Assembly (NCBI RefSeq): GCF_014640315.1
Contig: NZ_BMGS01000019.1
Span: 1-36,704, forward strand
Source: Hymenobacter glacieicola
GTDB lineage: Bacteria > Bacteroidota > Bacteroidia > Cytophagales > Hymenobacteraceae
DNA length: 36,704 nucleotides
Direction: 5' to 3'
How positions within the stretch are numbered: the first letter of the stretch is position 1; every line of letters begins with the position of its first letter. The notes below the pieces were generated by a model. It was not told the origin of the DNA. It saw only the letters and a list, made by a program, of their open reading frames with translations, and made no database searches. Both the position numbers and the translations under genes were made by a program. Positions 22,716-30,552 of the stretch are shown piece after piece.

Positions 22716-24128
22716 ATGCTTGATTCAACTGAGTTTTTGACCCCAGCCCAAATTGTGGCTGAACTTGATAAGTACATCATTGGCCAGCACGAGGCCAAGC
22801 GCCACGTGGCCATTGCCCTCCGGAACCGGTGGCGCCGCCTGCACGCCCCCGCCGATATGCAGCGTGAAATTGTGCCGAACAATATCCTGATGATAGGCTC
22901 AACCGGCGTGGGTAAAACCGAAATTGCCCGGCGACTGGCTAGCATTTCCGGGGCTCCGTTTACCAAAGTAGAAGCCTCCAAATTTACGGAGGTTGGCTAC
23001 GTAGGCCGCGACGTGGAAAGCATGGTGCGCGACTTGGTAGAGCAGTCCGTGAACATGGTGAAGCTGCGCCGTAAAGAGGAAGTAAAGGTTCAGGCAGCCC
23101 AGGCCGTCGAAGACCTGATCCTCGACATTCTCATTCCTCCCGTCACTACGGGGGCTGCTACCCCCAAGCCGGCCCTGGGCTTTCCCACCACGGGCGGCGC
23201 TGACCTGCCCGACTCCGACCATGAGCTGAATGAGCGGACCCGGGAGCGGTTCCGGGAAAAGATTCGGAACGGGGAAATGGATGAGCGCAAAATCGATATT
23301 CGGGTCCAGCAGAACAGCAACCCGGGCGTCGGGGTTATTGGCGGTCCGGCCGGAATTGATGAAGCCAGCATGGCCGGAATTCAGGATATGCTGGGTTCCA
23401 TGCTGCCCAAGAAAACCCGTAAGCGCAAGGTGACCGTAGCCGAGGCCCGTAAGATTCTGCTCGATGAGGAAGCGGCCAAGCTCATCGACATGGACGAGGT
23501 CAAGGACGAAGCCATTCGGCACGCCGAAAACGCGGGCATCATCTTCATTGATGAAATTGACAAGGTAGCCAGCCGCAGCGGCAAGGGTGGGGGCGGCCCC
23601 GATGTCAGCCGGGAAGGCGTGCAGCGCGACCTGCTACCCATCGTGGAAGGTTCGGCCGTCAGTACCAAGTACGGCATCATCCACACCGACCATATCTTGT
23701 TTATTGCGGCCGGCGCTTTCCACGTCTCCAAGCCTTCCGACCTGATTCCGGAGCTGCAGGGGCGCTTCCCCATCCGCGTGGAGCTGCAAAGCCTGAGCAA
23801 GGACGATTTCTTCCGAATCCTGAAAGACCCCAAAAATGCCCTGACCAAGCAGTACGAGGCCCTGCTGCAGGCCGAAGATGTGTTGCTCTCGTTTGAGGAT
23901 CCGGCCCTGGAGCGCCTGGCTGAAATTGCCTTCGAGGTCAACAGCGAAGTAGAAAACATCGGGGCCCGCCGCCTGCACACCGTCATGAGCCGGCTGCTGA
24001 ACGACATCCTCTTTGATGTGCCGGACCGCATCGGCCCTAACACCCACATCCTGATAACCCGGGATATGGTAGAAGAACGTCTCCGCGACATGGTGCGTAA
24101 CCGGGACCTGAGCCAGTACATCCTCTAG
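22716..24128 (+). CDS. hslU: HslU, ATPase subunit of the HslUV protease
   Basis: This 470-residue AAA+ unfoldase feeds substrates to the HslV peptidase. It starts LTPAQIVAELDKYIIGQHEAKRHVAIALRNRWRR, the HslU-specific opening, and has Walker A GSTGVGKTE (61-69). The KFTEVGYVGRDVESMVRDL pore segment follows, then a long intermediate (I) domain (about 110-245) and Walker B IIFIDEIDKVA (near 275). The C-terminus is DLSQYIL, the tail that docks into HslV. I use the ATG at 22716; an upstream TTG at 22698 is less likely. hslV is usually next to hslU in other phyla but is not in this window. A 26-bp perfect hairpin ends the transcript. Confidence 0.96.
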   Translation: MLDSTEFLTPAQIVAELDKYIIGQHEAKRHVAIALRNRWRRLHAPADMQREIVPNNILMIGSTGVGKTEIARRLASISGAPFTKVEASKFTEVGYVGRDVESMVRDLVEQSVNMVKLRRKEEVKVQAAQAVEDLILDILIPPVTTGAATPKPALGFPTTGGADLPDSDHELNERTRERFREKIRNGEMDERKIDIRVQQNSNPGVGVIGGPAGIDEASMAGIQDMLGSMLPKKTRKRKVTVAEARKILLDEEAAKLIDMDEVKDEAIRHAENAGIIFIDEIDKVASRSGKGGGGPDVSREGVQRDLLPIVEGSAVSTKYGIIHTDHILFIAAGAFHVSKPSDLIPELQGRFPIRVELQSLSKDDFFRILKDPKNALTKQYEALLQAEDVLLSFEDPALERLAEIAFEVNSEVENIGARRLHTVMSRLLNDILFDVPDRIGPNTHILITRDMVEERLRDMVRNRDLSQYIL

Positions 24129-24156
24129 TAACCGGCTGACTCCTACCACCCATTGT

Positions 24157-24208
24157 GCAGCAAAACAGAAAAGGGGCTACTTAAGTAGCCCCTTTTCTGT
24201 TTTGCTGC
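24157..24208. terminator. 52-nt perfect palindrome after hslU
   Basis: 26-bp arms meet at a central TTAA without a loop (core AAAAGGGGCTACTT / AAGTAGCCCCTTTT). It starts 28 nt after the hslU stop and ends 37 nt before the SDR gene. It is likely a terminator; in practice a few central bases would form the loop. Confidence 0.75.
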
Positions 24209-24245
24209 GTACTTTTTATAACCCTGATACTCTCCCTTTCGCCTT

Positions 24246-24974
24246 ATGCATTATTACATCATCACCGGAGCCAGCCGCGGCCTAGGCAAGGCCCTAGCCG
24301 AAACCGTCCTACACCAACCCGACACAACCGTTATTGGCGTGTCGCGGCACGCCACCATCGAGCACGAGCGCTACTACCACCAGCCCCTCGACCTTTCCGA
24401 CATGCTGGCCGTGCAGAATAATCTGCACAAAGTGTTTCCACAGTGGCCCGACGCGCAAAGTATAACCCTCATCAACAACGCCGCCGTACTCGGGGAAATA
24501 GGCTACTTGGGCGAGCACCAAAACGAACATTTCGAGTTCGTGTTCGATGTCAATATTGTGGCCCCCGCCATGTTCATGAACACCTTTCTAAGTGCCTACG
24601 GGGGCCTATCGGTACCGCGCACCATTCTCAATATCAGCAGCGGCGCTGCCCAGCGGGCCGTGGATGGCTGGGGAGCCTACTCGGCCTCCAAAGCGGCCCT
24701 GGATGCCCTGTCTTGCACGGCCCAAAAAGAGCAGGACCTGCGCGGCAGCGGCATCCGCATCCGCAGTCTTTCCCCCGGCATCCTTGACACCGCCATGCAA
24801 GAGCATATCCGCGCAGCCGATGCTCACAGCTTTAGTGAAGCCAGCAAATTTGCCGAGTTCCACTCCGAAGGCCGTTTGGCCCAACCGGAAAATGTAGCCG
24901 CGAAGATTGTCGGTTGGCTACAGAAAGAAGCAAGAAGGGATGAGGCAGTGGTGCTGAATATCAATTCACTATAA
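24246..24974 (+). CDS. short-chain dehydrogenase/reductase
   Basis: This 242-residue classical SDR oxidoreductase has the Rossmann cofactor motif TGASRGLGKAL (residues 7-17), LINNAAV in the adenine-ring region, the catalytic Ser in ILNISSGAA and the YxxxK pair in AYSASKAALDAL. RSLSPGILDTAMQEHI is the substrate-loop region. The overall look is closest to sepiapterin-reductase/benzil-reductase-like SDRs, but the substrate cannot be told. Residues after the first beta-strand (GVSRH) include Arg, compatible with NADP(H). It stands alone between the hslU palindrome and the terminator shared with the susD gene. Confidence 0.88.
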   Translation: MHYYIITGASRGLGKALAETVLHQPDTTVIGVSRHATIEHERYYHQPLDLSDMLAVQNNLHKVFPQWPDAQSITLINNAAVLGEIGYLGEHQNEHFEFVFDVNIVAPAMFMNTFLSAYGGLSVPRTILNISSGAAQRAVDGWGAYSASKAALDALSCTAQKEQDLRGSGIRIRSLSPGILDTAMQEHIRAADAHSFSEASKFAEFHSEGRLAQPENVAAKIVGWLQKEARRDEAVVLNINSL

Positions 24975-25010
24975 AAAAAGCCCTGACCGAATATGGTTAG
25001 GGCTTTTTTG
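24973..25010. terminator. bidirectional intrinsic terminator, SDR / susD1
   Basis: A-tract-AGCCCTGACC pairs with GGTTAGGGCT-T-tract around GAATAT, with one T-G wobble. An A-run on the left and six T on the right make it effective from both strands. It lies between convergent genes. Confidence 0.85.
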
Positions 25011-25035
25011 TGCACACCGACGTGCAGATCAAGAC

Positions 25036-26406
25036 TTAATAACCCGGGTTCTGCTTCATATTAGGGTTGTTGACAATTTCCCGGTTCGGAATAGGCATGA
25101 GCAAACGGGTTGCATCCGTGATACCTAATACAGACTGAGCCCTGCCTGTACGAATCAGGTCAAACCACCGGTGTCCTTCCAGGGCAAGTTCTACCCGCCG
25201 TTCCCGCTCAATTGCTTCTAACAAGCTAGCTTGGGTAACGTTTGCGGCCAGCAGCGCCGGTAGCCCAGCGCGGGTACGCACACGGTTGAGCGCAACCAAG
25301 GCCCCAGGAATATCTTGCTGTTGCGCTTTTGCTTCCGCACTGTTAAGGAACATCTCCGCCAAGCGGATAGCTTTGAATGTATCCGTACCCGTACCCGGGT
25401 CGAAATACTTAATTTGGTTGCCTTGCGCTACGGTTCCAGTCCGACCTACTATTTGGAAAGTGCCGTCTGAAATAGTAGCGGCCCGGCGCTGGTCGCCGGT
25501 TTCGTAGGCTGCAAGTAAGGTAGCCCGCTGTCCGCCGGGGCTCATCTCAAAACGCCCACCGTTGGCCGTAGGCAGCATGAAGAAGGCGTACGAGCTCTGC
25601 ACTTGCGCATCAAACTGGATTTCCCAAATGGACTCTGTCGGGTTACGAGTGGCAACGGCAGCTCGGTACGTGGAAGCCAGCGTAAATGGCCCGGCAATTA
25701 CCTGGTCGGCAAAACGAGCGGCATCAGCCCACTGCTGACGATAAAGCGCCAAACGGGACTTTAAGGCTATAGCAGACCACCTCGTAGCCCGACCCACATT
25801 AGCGGCGGGAAGCACACTTTCGGCTGCATCCAGGTCAGTCCGTATCTGATTGTACACCTGTTCACGTGGAGTACGAGATACAAAAAGGGAGTTATCCGGA
25901 GTTGTAGTAGGCGTGAGAACCAAGGCTACATCGCCCCAGTAGTTAGTGAGCATAAAGTAGCAGTAAGCACGTACAAATTGTGCCTCACCAATCAATTGCC
26001 CACGCACTGCATCCGATATGCCGGTTGTATTCGGAATCTGGGCGATGATGTTATTCGCGCGGTTGATGGTAGAGTACAGTGAACTGTACATGCTATTCAA
26101 TTCAGCGTTATCCGGCAAAGGATTGCGCGATTTAAGCTGTGCGAAGGAGGGAAACGTTCCCGTATGGTCAAGGTTATCTGCCAGCAAATCGGCGAAAATA
26201 GGCACCCGTAAACCAAGATTGTTGGCGCTGGTGAGGTTGCCGTACAAACCAACTACTGCGCCCTGCGCCCCAGCTAAATCGGTGAAAGCTACGTCCCGAT
26301 CAATGGAGTTGAGCGGTTCGGGGTTTAGGAAGTCGGAGCAGCTTGTGCTTGTCAAGCCCAGCAGGCCTAGCAGCGCAAGGCCGTAAAGTTTAGAGCGAAT
26401 ATTCAT
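25036..26406 (-). CDS. SusD/RagB-family nutrient-binding lipoprotein (first pair)
   Basis: This 456-residue surface lipoprotein has a lipobox ending LTSTSC (Cys23) followed by SDFLNPEPLNSIDRDVAFTDLAGAQGAVVGLYGNL, the classical SusD start. Helical TPR-like segments follow (INRANNIIAQIP, RAYCYFMLTNYWGDVALV). The C-terminal RRVELALEGHRWFDLIRTGRA and MPIPNREIVNNPNMKQNPGY are the family's signature tail. It caps the SusC1 barrel and binds the nutrient at the cell surface. Its ATG is 27 nt after the susC1 stop, the same spacing as in the second pair. Substrate is unknown; no degradative enzyme lies nearby. GC content is lower than in the left part of the window. Confidence 0.94.
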   Translation of the reverse strand: MNIRSKLYGLALLGLLGLTSTSCSDFLNPEPLNSIDRDVAFTDLAGAQGAVVGLYGNLTSANNLGLRVPIFADLLADNLDHTGTFPSFAQLKSRNPLPDNAELNSMYSSLYSTINRANNIIAQIPNTTGISDAVRGQLIGEAQFVRAYCYFMLTNYWGDVALVLTPTTTPDNSLFVSRTPREQVYNQIRTDLDAAESVLPAANVGRATRWSAIALKSRLALYRQQWADAARFADQVIAGPFTLASTYRAAVATRNPTESIWEIQFDAQVQSSYAFFMLPTANGGRFEMSPGGQRATLLAAYETGDQRRAATISDGTFQIVGRTGTVAQGNQIKYFDPGTGTDTFKAIRLAEMFLNSAEAKAQQQDIPGALVALNRVRTRAGLPALLAANVTQASLLEAIERERRVELALEGHRWFDLIRTGRAQSVLGITDATRLLMPIPNREIVNNPNMKQNPGY

Positions 26407-26433
26407 TAGAGAAGAAAGTCGTAAGGAAAAAAA

Positions 26434-29400
26434 TTAGAAGCCCAAGTTTAATCCAACTTGATACACACGGGCCTGCGGAAAGGTCAGGAAGTCAGTTCCC
26501 TGCGAGGTGTTGCTCGCGTTAAAGGTATTTACCTCGGGGTCCAATCCTGAATAGTTGGTGAACGTGAGCAGGTTTTGACCAGCAATGTACACGCGGGCTG
26601 AGCGCAGATGGGCCGGCTGTATCCACTTGGTGGGGAGGCTATAGCCCAGAGTTGCTGTTTTCAACCGTATGTAAGAGCCATCTTCGATCCACCGATCTGA
26701 AACCCGGGCGTTACCGTTGGGGTCACCCCAAGCAGCGCGAGGAATATCCGTGTCGGTGTTGGTAGTAGTCCACCGGTCGCGCACGGCACCAAACTGACCG
26801 AATTGTCCGGTCATGCCCTCGCCAAACGCGCGGGTGTTGTTATAAATCTCGTTACCCGATACAAACTGGAAGAAGAAGTTCAACTCCAGGCCTTTCCAGC
26901 CCAAGGAGTTGGTAATACCGCCACTGGAATTGGGCTGTGCTGAGCCGATGAGCTTCTGGTCTTCGGCATCCAAGATACCGTTCTTGTTTAAGTCTTGGAA
27001 GCGAATGTCGCCGGGTTTCGTGTCAGGGGACTGATAGTTGGCATTTGTCCGGCCCGTCCTCTGTCGTGCAATAAGATTATCAGCATTGATTTCTTCCTGG
27101 CTCTGATAGATACGGTCAACTACGTAACCGCGGAAGCTACCTAGTGAGGCTCCTACCTGCACCCAGTTAGCAAAACCAGCGCCAAAGGGTGCATCATTTA
27201 CCAAGCGAGTTACTTGGTTACGAATTATGGAAGTGTTAAAGCTGGTAGTCCAAGTAAAATCCTTGGAGCGCACGTTCTGCGTGGTAAGCTCAAACTCTAG
27301 TCCTCTGTTGCGCATATCACCAATGTTCTGGGTGATGTTAGCGAAGCCAGAGGTAAGCGGCAATTGACGGTTCAGCAGCAGATCGTTGGATTTACGATTG
27401 AAGGCGTTGACCGTGAAGTTGATTCGGCTGTCGAGCAAACCGAGGTCCATGCCTACGTTTATTTCTTGCGTCTGCTCCCATCCTAAGTCTCTTACTCCTA
27501 GTTGAGTAGGCGCAATACCTGCTACCGCATTGTAGTTGGCCAAGTTGCCAGCGCCCACGCCGTAGAGGTTACGCGAAGCGAAGTTGCCAATCTCGAAGTT
27601 GCCTACTACCCCGTAGCCCCCACGCAAGCGGAGTTCGGAAATGAGGTCGTTGTCCTGTAAAAATGCTTCCTCGCCTACGCGCCACGCTACCGAGGCTGCT
27701 GGGAACCAACCGTACTTGTTTTCAACCCCAAAGCGTGAAGAGCCGTCGCGGCGCAAGGAGCCCTGGAAGATGTACTTGCCCTTGTAGTTATAGTTCAAGC
27801 GCCCGAAGTAGGACAGCAAAGTCCAAAGCGTCTCGTCCGATGAGGCATCGACTTTTACCGAGCCGGCGGAGAGCTGACGGATTCGGTTGGTAGCAAAGCC
27901 CGTTACGTTTGTAATGATACCTTGCTGCACCGATTTCTGAGCGCTCTGCCCCAAGAGGAGCGTAAACGAGTGGTCGCCCAAGCTACGGTTGTAGGTTAAT
28001 GTGTTTTCATTGATCCAACCCACATCATAGCGGCTGTTAGCGTTGCCAAGACCATTACTGCCCACAGCTTGCAGAGCCGTGCTAGGTATAAACCGGTCTT
28101 CTTTCAGGTTGAGGTAGTCACCGCCAAGGGACGTACGCAAACGAAGCCCTTTCAGCAGTTCAGCATCGGCGTAGATATTACCGATGGCGCGGTTGTTACG
28201 GGCACTAATTATCGGCAAGGTAGCAGCGGCTACGGGGTTTTCAACCGAGGAGAATCGGTCCCGGGCAAAGGTGCCATCTGCATTATAAATAGGAGTCTGA
28301 GAGCCCAACAGCAAGGCGGTGCTTAGCACCCCATAAATGTTGTTGTCGTTGTTCTGACGTTGAGAAAGCGCCCGGCTGCCAGTCAGGCTGACCCCTACTC
28401 TTACCCGATCTGAGACGTTATGGTCCAGATTTAGGCGGATACTTCCCCGGTTAAAACCTGATCCAATGATGATGCCTTCCTGATCAAAGTAGGTCCCAGA
28501 GACTAGGAAGCGCGACTTATTATCTCCCCCCGACATCGTAACAGTATGGCTCTGGATACGCGCGGCACGGAAGATTTCGTCTTGCCAATTGGTATTGGCG
28601 CTTGAAAACAGGTTCTGTTGAGTTGTAGGATTAGCTGCTACGTAGCGGGGGGCTAGCCCCACGTTGGTACGAGCTTCGTTGATTAGGTCCTGTGCTTCTT
28701 GCCCGGTGAGAGGGTCCAGACGTTTAATGGTATTCTGCGTGCCGATGTAACCGTCATAGCTAATTCGAGTGGCACCGGAGGCACCACGTTTGGTAGTAAT
28801 CAGCACAACTCCATTGGCACCACGAGAGCCATAGATAGCGGCCGCTGAGGCATCCTTTAGCACCTCAATTGAGGCTATATCGTTCGGGTTAATATCCGAC
28901 AACGCATTCAGGCCTTGGTTACCTACTCCAATGTTGGAGTAGCTGCCTGAGTTGATGGGTACCCCATCTACTACATAGAGCGGTTCACTACTAGCAGAAA
29001 TCGAGTTATTGCCTCGTACTCGCACTGATATTGCGCCACCCGGTGTGCCCGAGTTAGAGGAAACCTGTACACCAGCTGCCCGTCCTTGCAAAGCTTGTTC
29101 AGCACTTGCAATTGGCTGAGTTTCGAATTCTCTGGCAGATACTTGAGTAATTGCCCCAGTAGTTAGCTTTTTAGATTGCTCACCATAGCCAACCACAACC
29201 ACTTCACTGAGCGCTTTGCTATCAGGTGAAAGGCCAACGGTGATGTTGCCATCGGTGATAGGACGCTCAATGGGTAGAAAGCCAACTGAACTAAATGAGA
29301 GTGTAGTTGCTGAGCTAGGCGCAGTAAGAGTAAAAGTGCCGTCTGAATTAGTGGAAACACCGGTAGTAGTACCCTTAACTAATACGGTAACTCCGGGTAG

Positions 29401-29514
29401 CCCTTCCCCATTTGTACGGTCGGTCACTCGCCCGGAAACGGTACGAGTTTGTGCAAGTGCATGTGTTGCCGACAAGGCAAGCACCGGCAGTGCAATGAAT
29501 AATCCTTTTTTCAT
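26434..29514 (-). CDS. SusC/RagA-family TonB-linked outer-membrane transporter (first pair)
   Basis: This 1026-residue TonB-dependent transporter has a signal peptide (MKKGLFIALPVLALSATHALA) and an N-terminal carboxypeptidase-D-regulatory-like domain (VSGRVTDRTNGEGLPGVTVLVKG). The SEVVVVGYG segment leads into the plug domain with PLYVVDGVPI and NDIASIEVLKDASAAAIYGSRGANGVVLITTK. A 22-stranded-type barrel follows, ending RVYQVGLNLGF. No STN domain precedes the plug, so regulation through a FecR-type anti-sigma factor is not expected. The chosen ATG at 29514 gives the signal peptide; a longer frame start at 29589 overlaps the promoter. It is co-transcribed with susD1. Confidence 0.95.
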   Translation of the reverse strand: MKKGLFIALPVLALSATHALAQTRTVSGRVTDRTNGEGLPGVTVLVKGTTTGVSTNSDGTFTLTAPSSATTLSFSSVGFLPIERPITDGNITVGLSPDSKALSEVVVVGYGEQSKKLTTGAITQVSAREFETQPIASAEQALQGRAAGVQVSSNSGTPGGAISVRVRGNNSISASSEPLYVVDGVPINSGSYSNIGVGNQGLNALSDINPNDIASIEVLKDASAAAIYGSRGANGVVLITTKRGASGATRISYDGYIGTQNTIKRLDPLTGQEAQDLINEARTNVGLAPRYVAANPTTQQNLFSSANTNWQDEIFRAARIQSHTVTMSGGDNKSRFLVSGTYFDQEGIIIGSGFNRGSIRLNLDHNVSDRVRVGVSLTGSRALSQRQNNDNNIYGVLSTALLLGSQTPIYNADGTFARDRFSSVENPVAAATLPIISARNNRAIGNIYADAELLKGLRLRTSLGGDYLNLKEDRFIPSTALQAVGSNGLGNANSRYDVGWINENTLTYNRSLGDHSFTLLLGQSAQKSVQQGIITNVTGFATNRIRQLSAGSVKVDASSDETLWTLLSYFGRLNYNYKGKYIFQGSLRRDGSSRFGVENKYGWFPAASVAWRVGEEAFLQDNDLISELRLRGGYGVVGNFEIGNFASRNLYGVGAGNLANYNAVAGIAPTQLGVRDLGWEQTQEINVGMDLGLLDSRINFTVNAFNRKSNDLLLNRQLPLTSGFANITQNIGDMRNRGLEFELTTQNVRSKDFTWTTSFNTSIIRNQVTRLVNDAPFGAGFANWVQVGASLGSFRGYVVDRIYQSQEEINADNLIARQRTGRTNANYQSPDTKPGDIRFQDLNKNGILDAEDQKLIGSAQPNSSGGITNSLGWKGLELNFFFQFVSGNEIYNNTRAFGEGMTGQFGQFGAVRDRWTTTNTDTDIPRAAWGDPNGNARVSDRWIEDGSYIRLKTATLGYSLPTKWIQPAHLRSARVYIAGQNLLTFTNYSGLDPEVNTFNASNTSQGTDFLTFPQARVYQVGLNLGF

Positions 29515-29586
29515 GTAAACGTTGGGTGTGTTGAAAAGATTTAGTCGGAGGAGAGTGTAGGTTGAACTTTTGCTAAAATAGCAACA

Positions 29587-29618
29587 CAAAAATTGATAAA
29601 ATGATTATTAATGCAAAA
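29587..29618 (-). promoter_or_regulatory. promoter for susC1-susD1
   Basis: On the minus strand a -33 TTTTG (29614-29618) and a -7 AATTTTTG (29587-29594, one base off TAnnTTTG) are separated by 19 nt, the usual Bacteroidota spacing. The -7 box is 72 nt from the ATG at 29514. Confidence 0.5.
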
Positions 29619-29878
29619 TGTGGGTCCAAACGACATTTAACTCGATGAATGGCATGAATTAATAGACGAACGAAGGGATGCTCACGCTTAAGGCACAACA
29701 TACCACTTGGGCTAACCAGTCCCGAACTATGATTCTACAGCATGGCGATTAGCAAACAGGTGGTATCACTCAATATCTATCGTACTGCGTATGGACAACT
29801 GGGTGAATCATATTAGCGGCTCTTGGTTGTCTCTAGTACCGTATTAGGCTTTACCCAAAGCCAAGCTATAGCAACAAA
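29619..29878. other. spacer between the two SusC/SusD operons
   Basis: About 260 nt between the susC1 promoter and the upstream operon's terminator. I see no open frame of note, no tRNA and no clear repeat. Confidence 0.4.
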
Positions 29879-29907
29879 AAAAGCCCGGCCAATATGGCCG
29901 GGCTTTT
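29879..29907 (-). terminator. intrinsic terminator of the susC2-susD2-lipoprotein operon
   Basis: AAAAGCCCGGCC (29879-29890) pairs perfectly with GGCCGGGCTTTT (29896-29907) around AATAT. On the minus strand it is followed by a seven-T run. It ends the upstream operon, so the second pair needs its own promoter. Confidence 0.9.
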
Positions 29908-29929
29908 ATGATTGTAAGGATTAACCTAG

Positions 29930-30514
29930 TTAGTTAATCGTGACGATGGCAGCAAATGGGGCAGCCGTTTGGGTGCCGGTTACTACTCCCCCAGAAATCG
30001 GTGTTAGCACTACACGACGGCCATCCTTCATCAGGAGCTCATAGGTGAACAGGAAAGATTCCTGCGTTGCTAATGAGCTACGGGTTAATGGTGTCAGGGG
30101 TGCATCGAATGCGGCGCCGGAGGCTGTACCACGACGTTGCAAATTCGCTACCAAATCATTGAGCGTAATTTCAATAGTGGTTTGAGACGGCGGAATAGAA
30201 CGCACCAACACACGTGGTAGAGTCTGAATTGCCAACTGTCCTTGCGCGTTGCGAACAATGTTACGGAACGTCTTGTAGACCTCTACTGCTTCAACTTTAT
30301 CCACGTTGGACCCTGTAACGCTTACAACAAACGAAATAGCAGGGTTAGCAGCCGTGTTGCGAGCATTAGCCTGTGTAAACGTTGGGGTAGCGTTGGCGGT
30401 GGTGACATTCGGCACACTCTCAGTAGCTGGGAGTGGGTCTTTGTCGCTGTCCTTGCAAGAGGTTACTGCAATGGCAGATAAACCCATCCACAAGGCAAAT
30501 AGTATTTTTTTCAT
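29930..30514 (-). CDS. lipoprotein encoded downstream of susD2
   Basis: This 194-residue predicted lipoprotein has a signal peptide ending AIAVTSC (Cys20), followed by a Lys/Asp-rich tether (KDSDKDPLPATESVP) that fits surface export in Bacteroidota. The rest looks beta-sandwich-like, with ISFVVSVTGSNVDKVEAVEVYKTF at the start and FLFTYELLMKDGRRVVLTPISG near the end. I do not recognise a named family; the position (third gene after susC-susD, 38 nt gap) is that of SusE/SusF-type accessory binding lipoproteins, but it is much shorter than SusE. It is probably part of the same uptake complex. Confidence 0.75.
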   Translation of the reverse strand: MKKILFALWMGLSAIAVTSCKDSDKDPLPATESVPNVTTANATPTFTQANARNTAANPAISFVVSVTGSNVDKVEAVEVYKTFRNIVRNAQGQLAIQTLPRVLVRSIPPSQTTIEITLNDLVANLQRRGTASGAAFDAPLTPLTRSSLATQESFLFTYELLMKDGRRVVLTPISGGVVTGTQTAAPFAAIVTIN

Positions 30515-30552
30515 GAAAGCAGAAATTAAGCTGTTAAAAAACCTTCCGATGC

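Noticed and set aside
23381..24121. 246-codon minus-strand frame opposite hslU
   Set aside because: Ser/Arg-rich reverse-strand shadow.
29619..29878. Small gene or ncRNA between the two Sus operons
   Set aside because: No ORF with protein-like composition, and the only strong structure is the terminator of the upstream operon.
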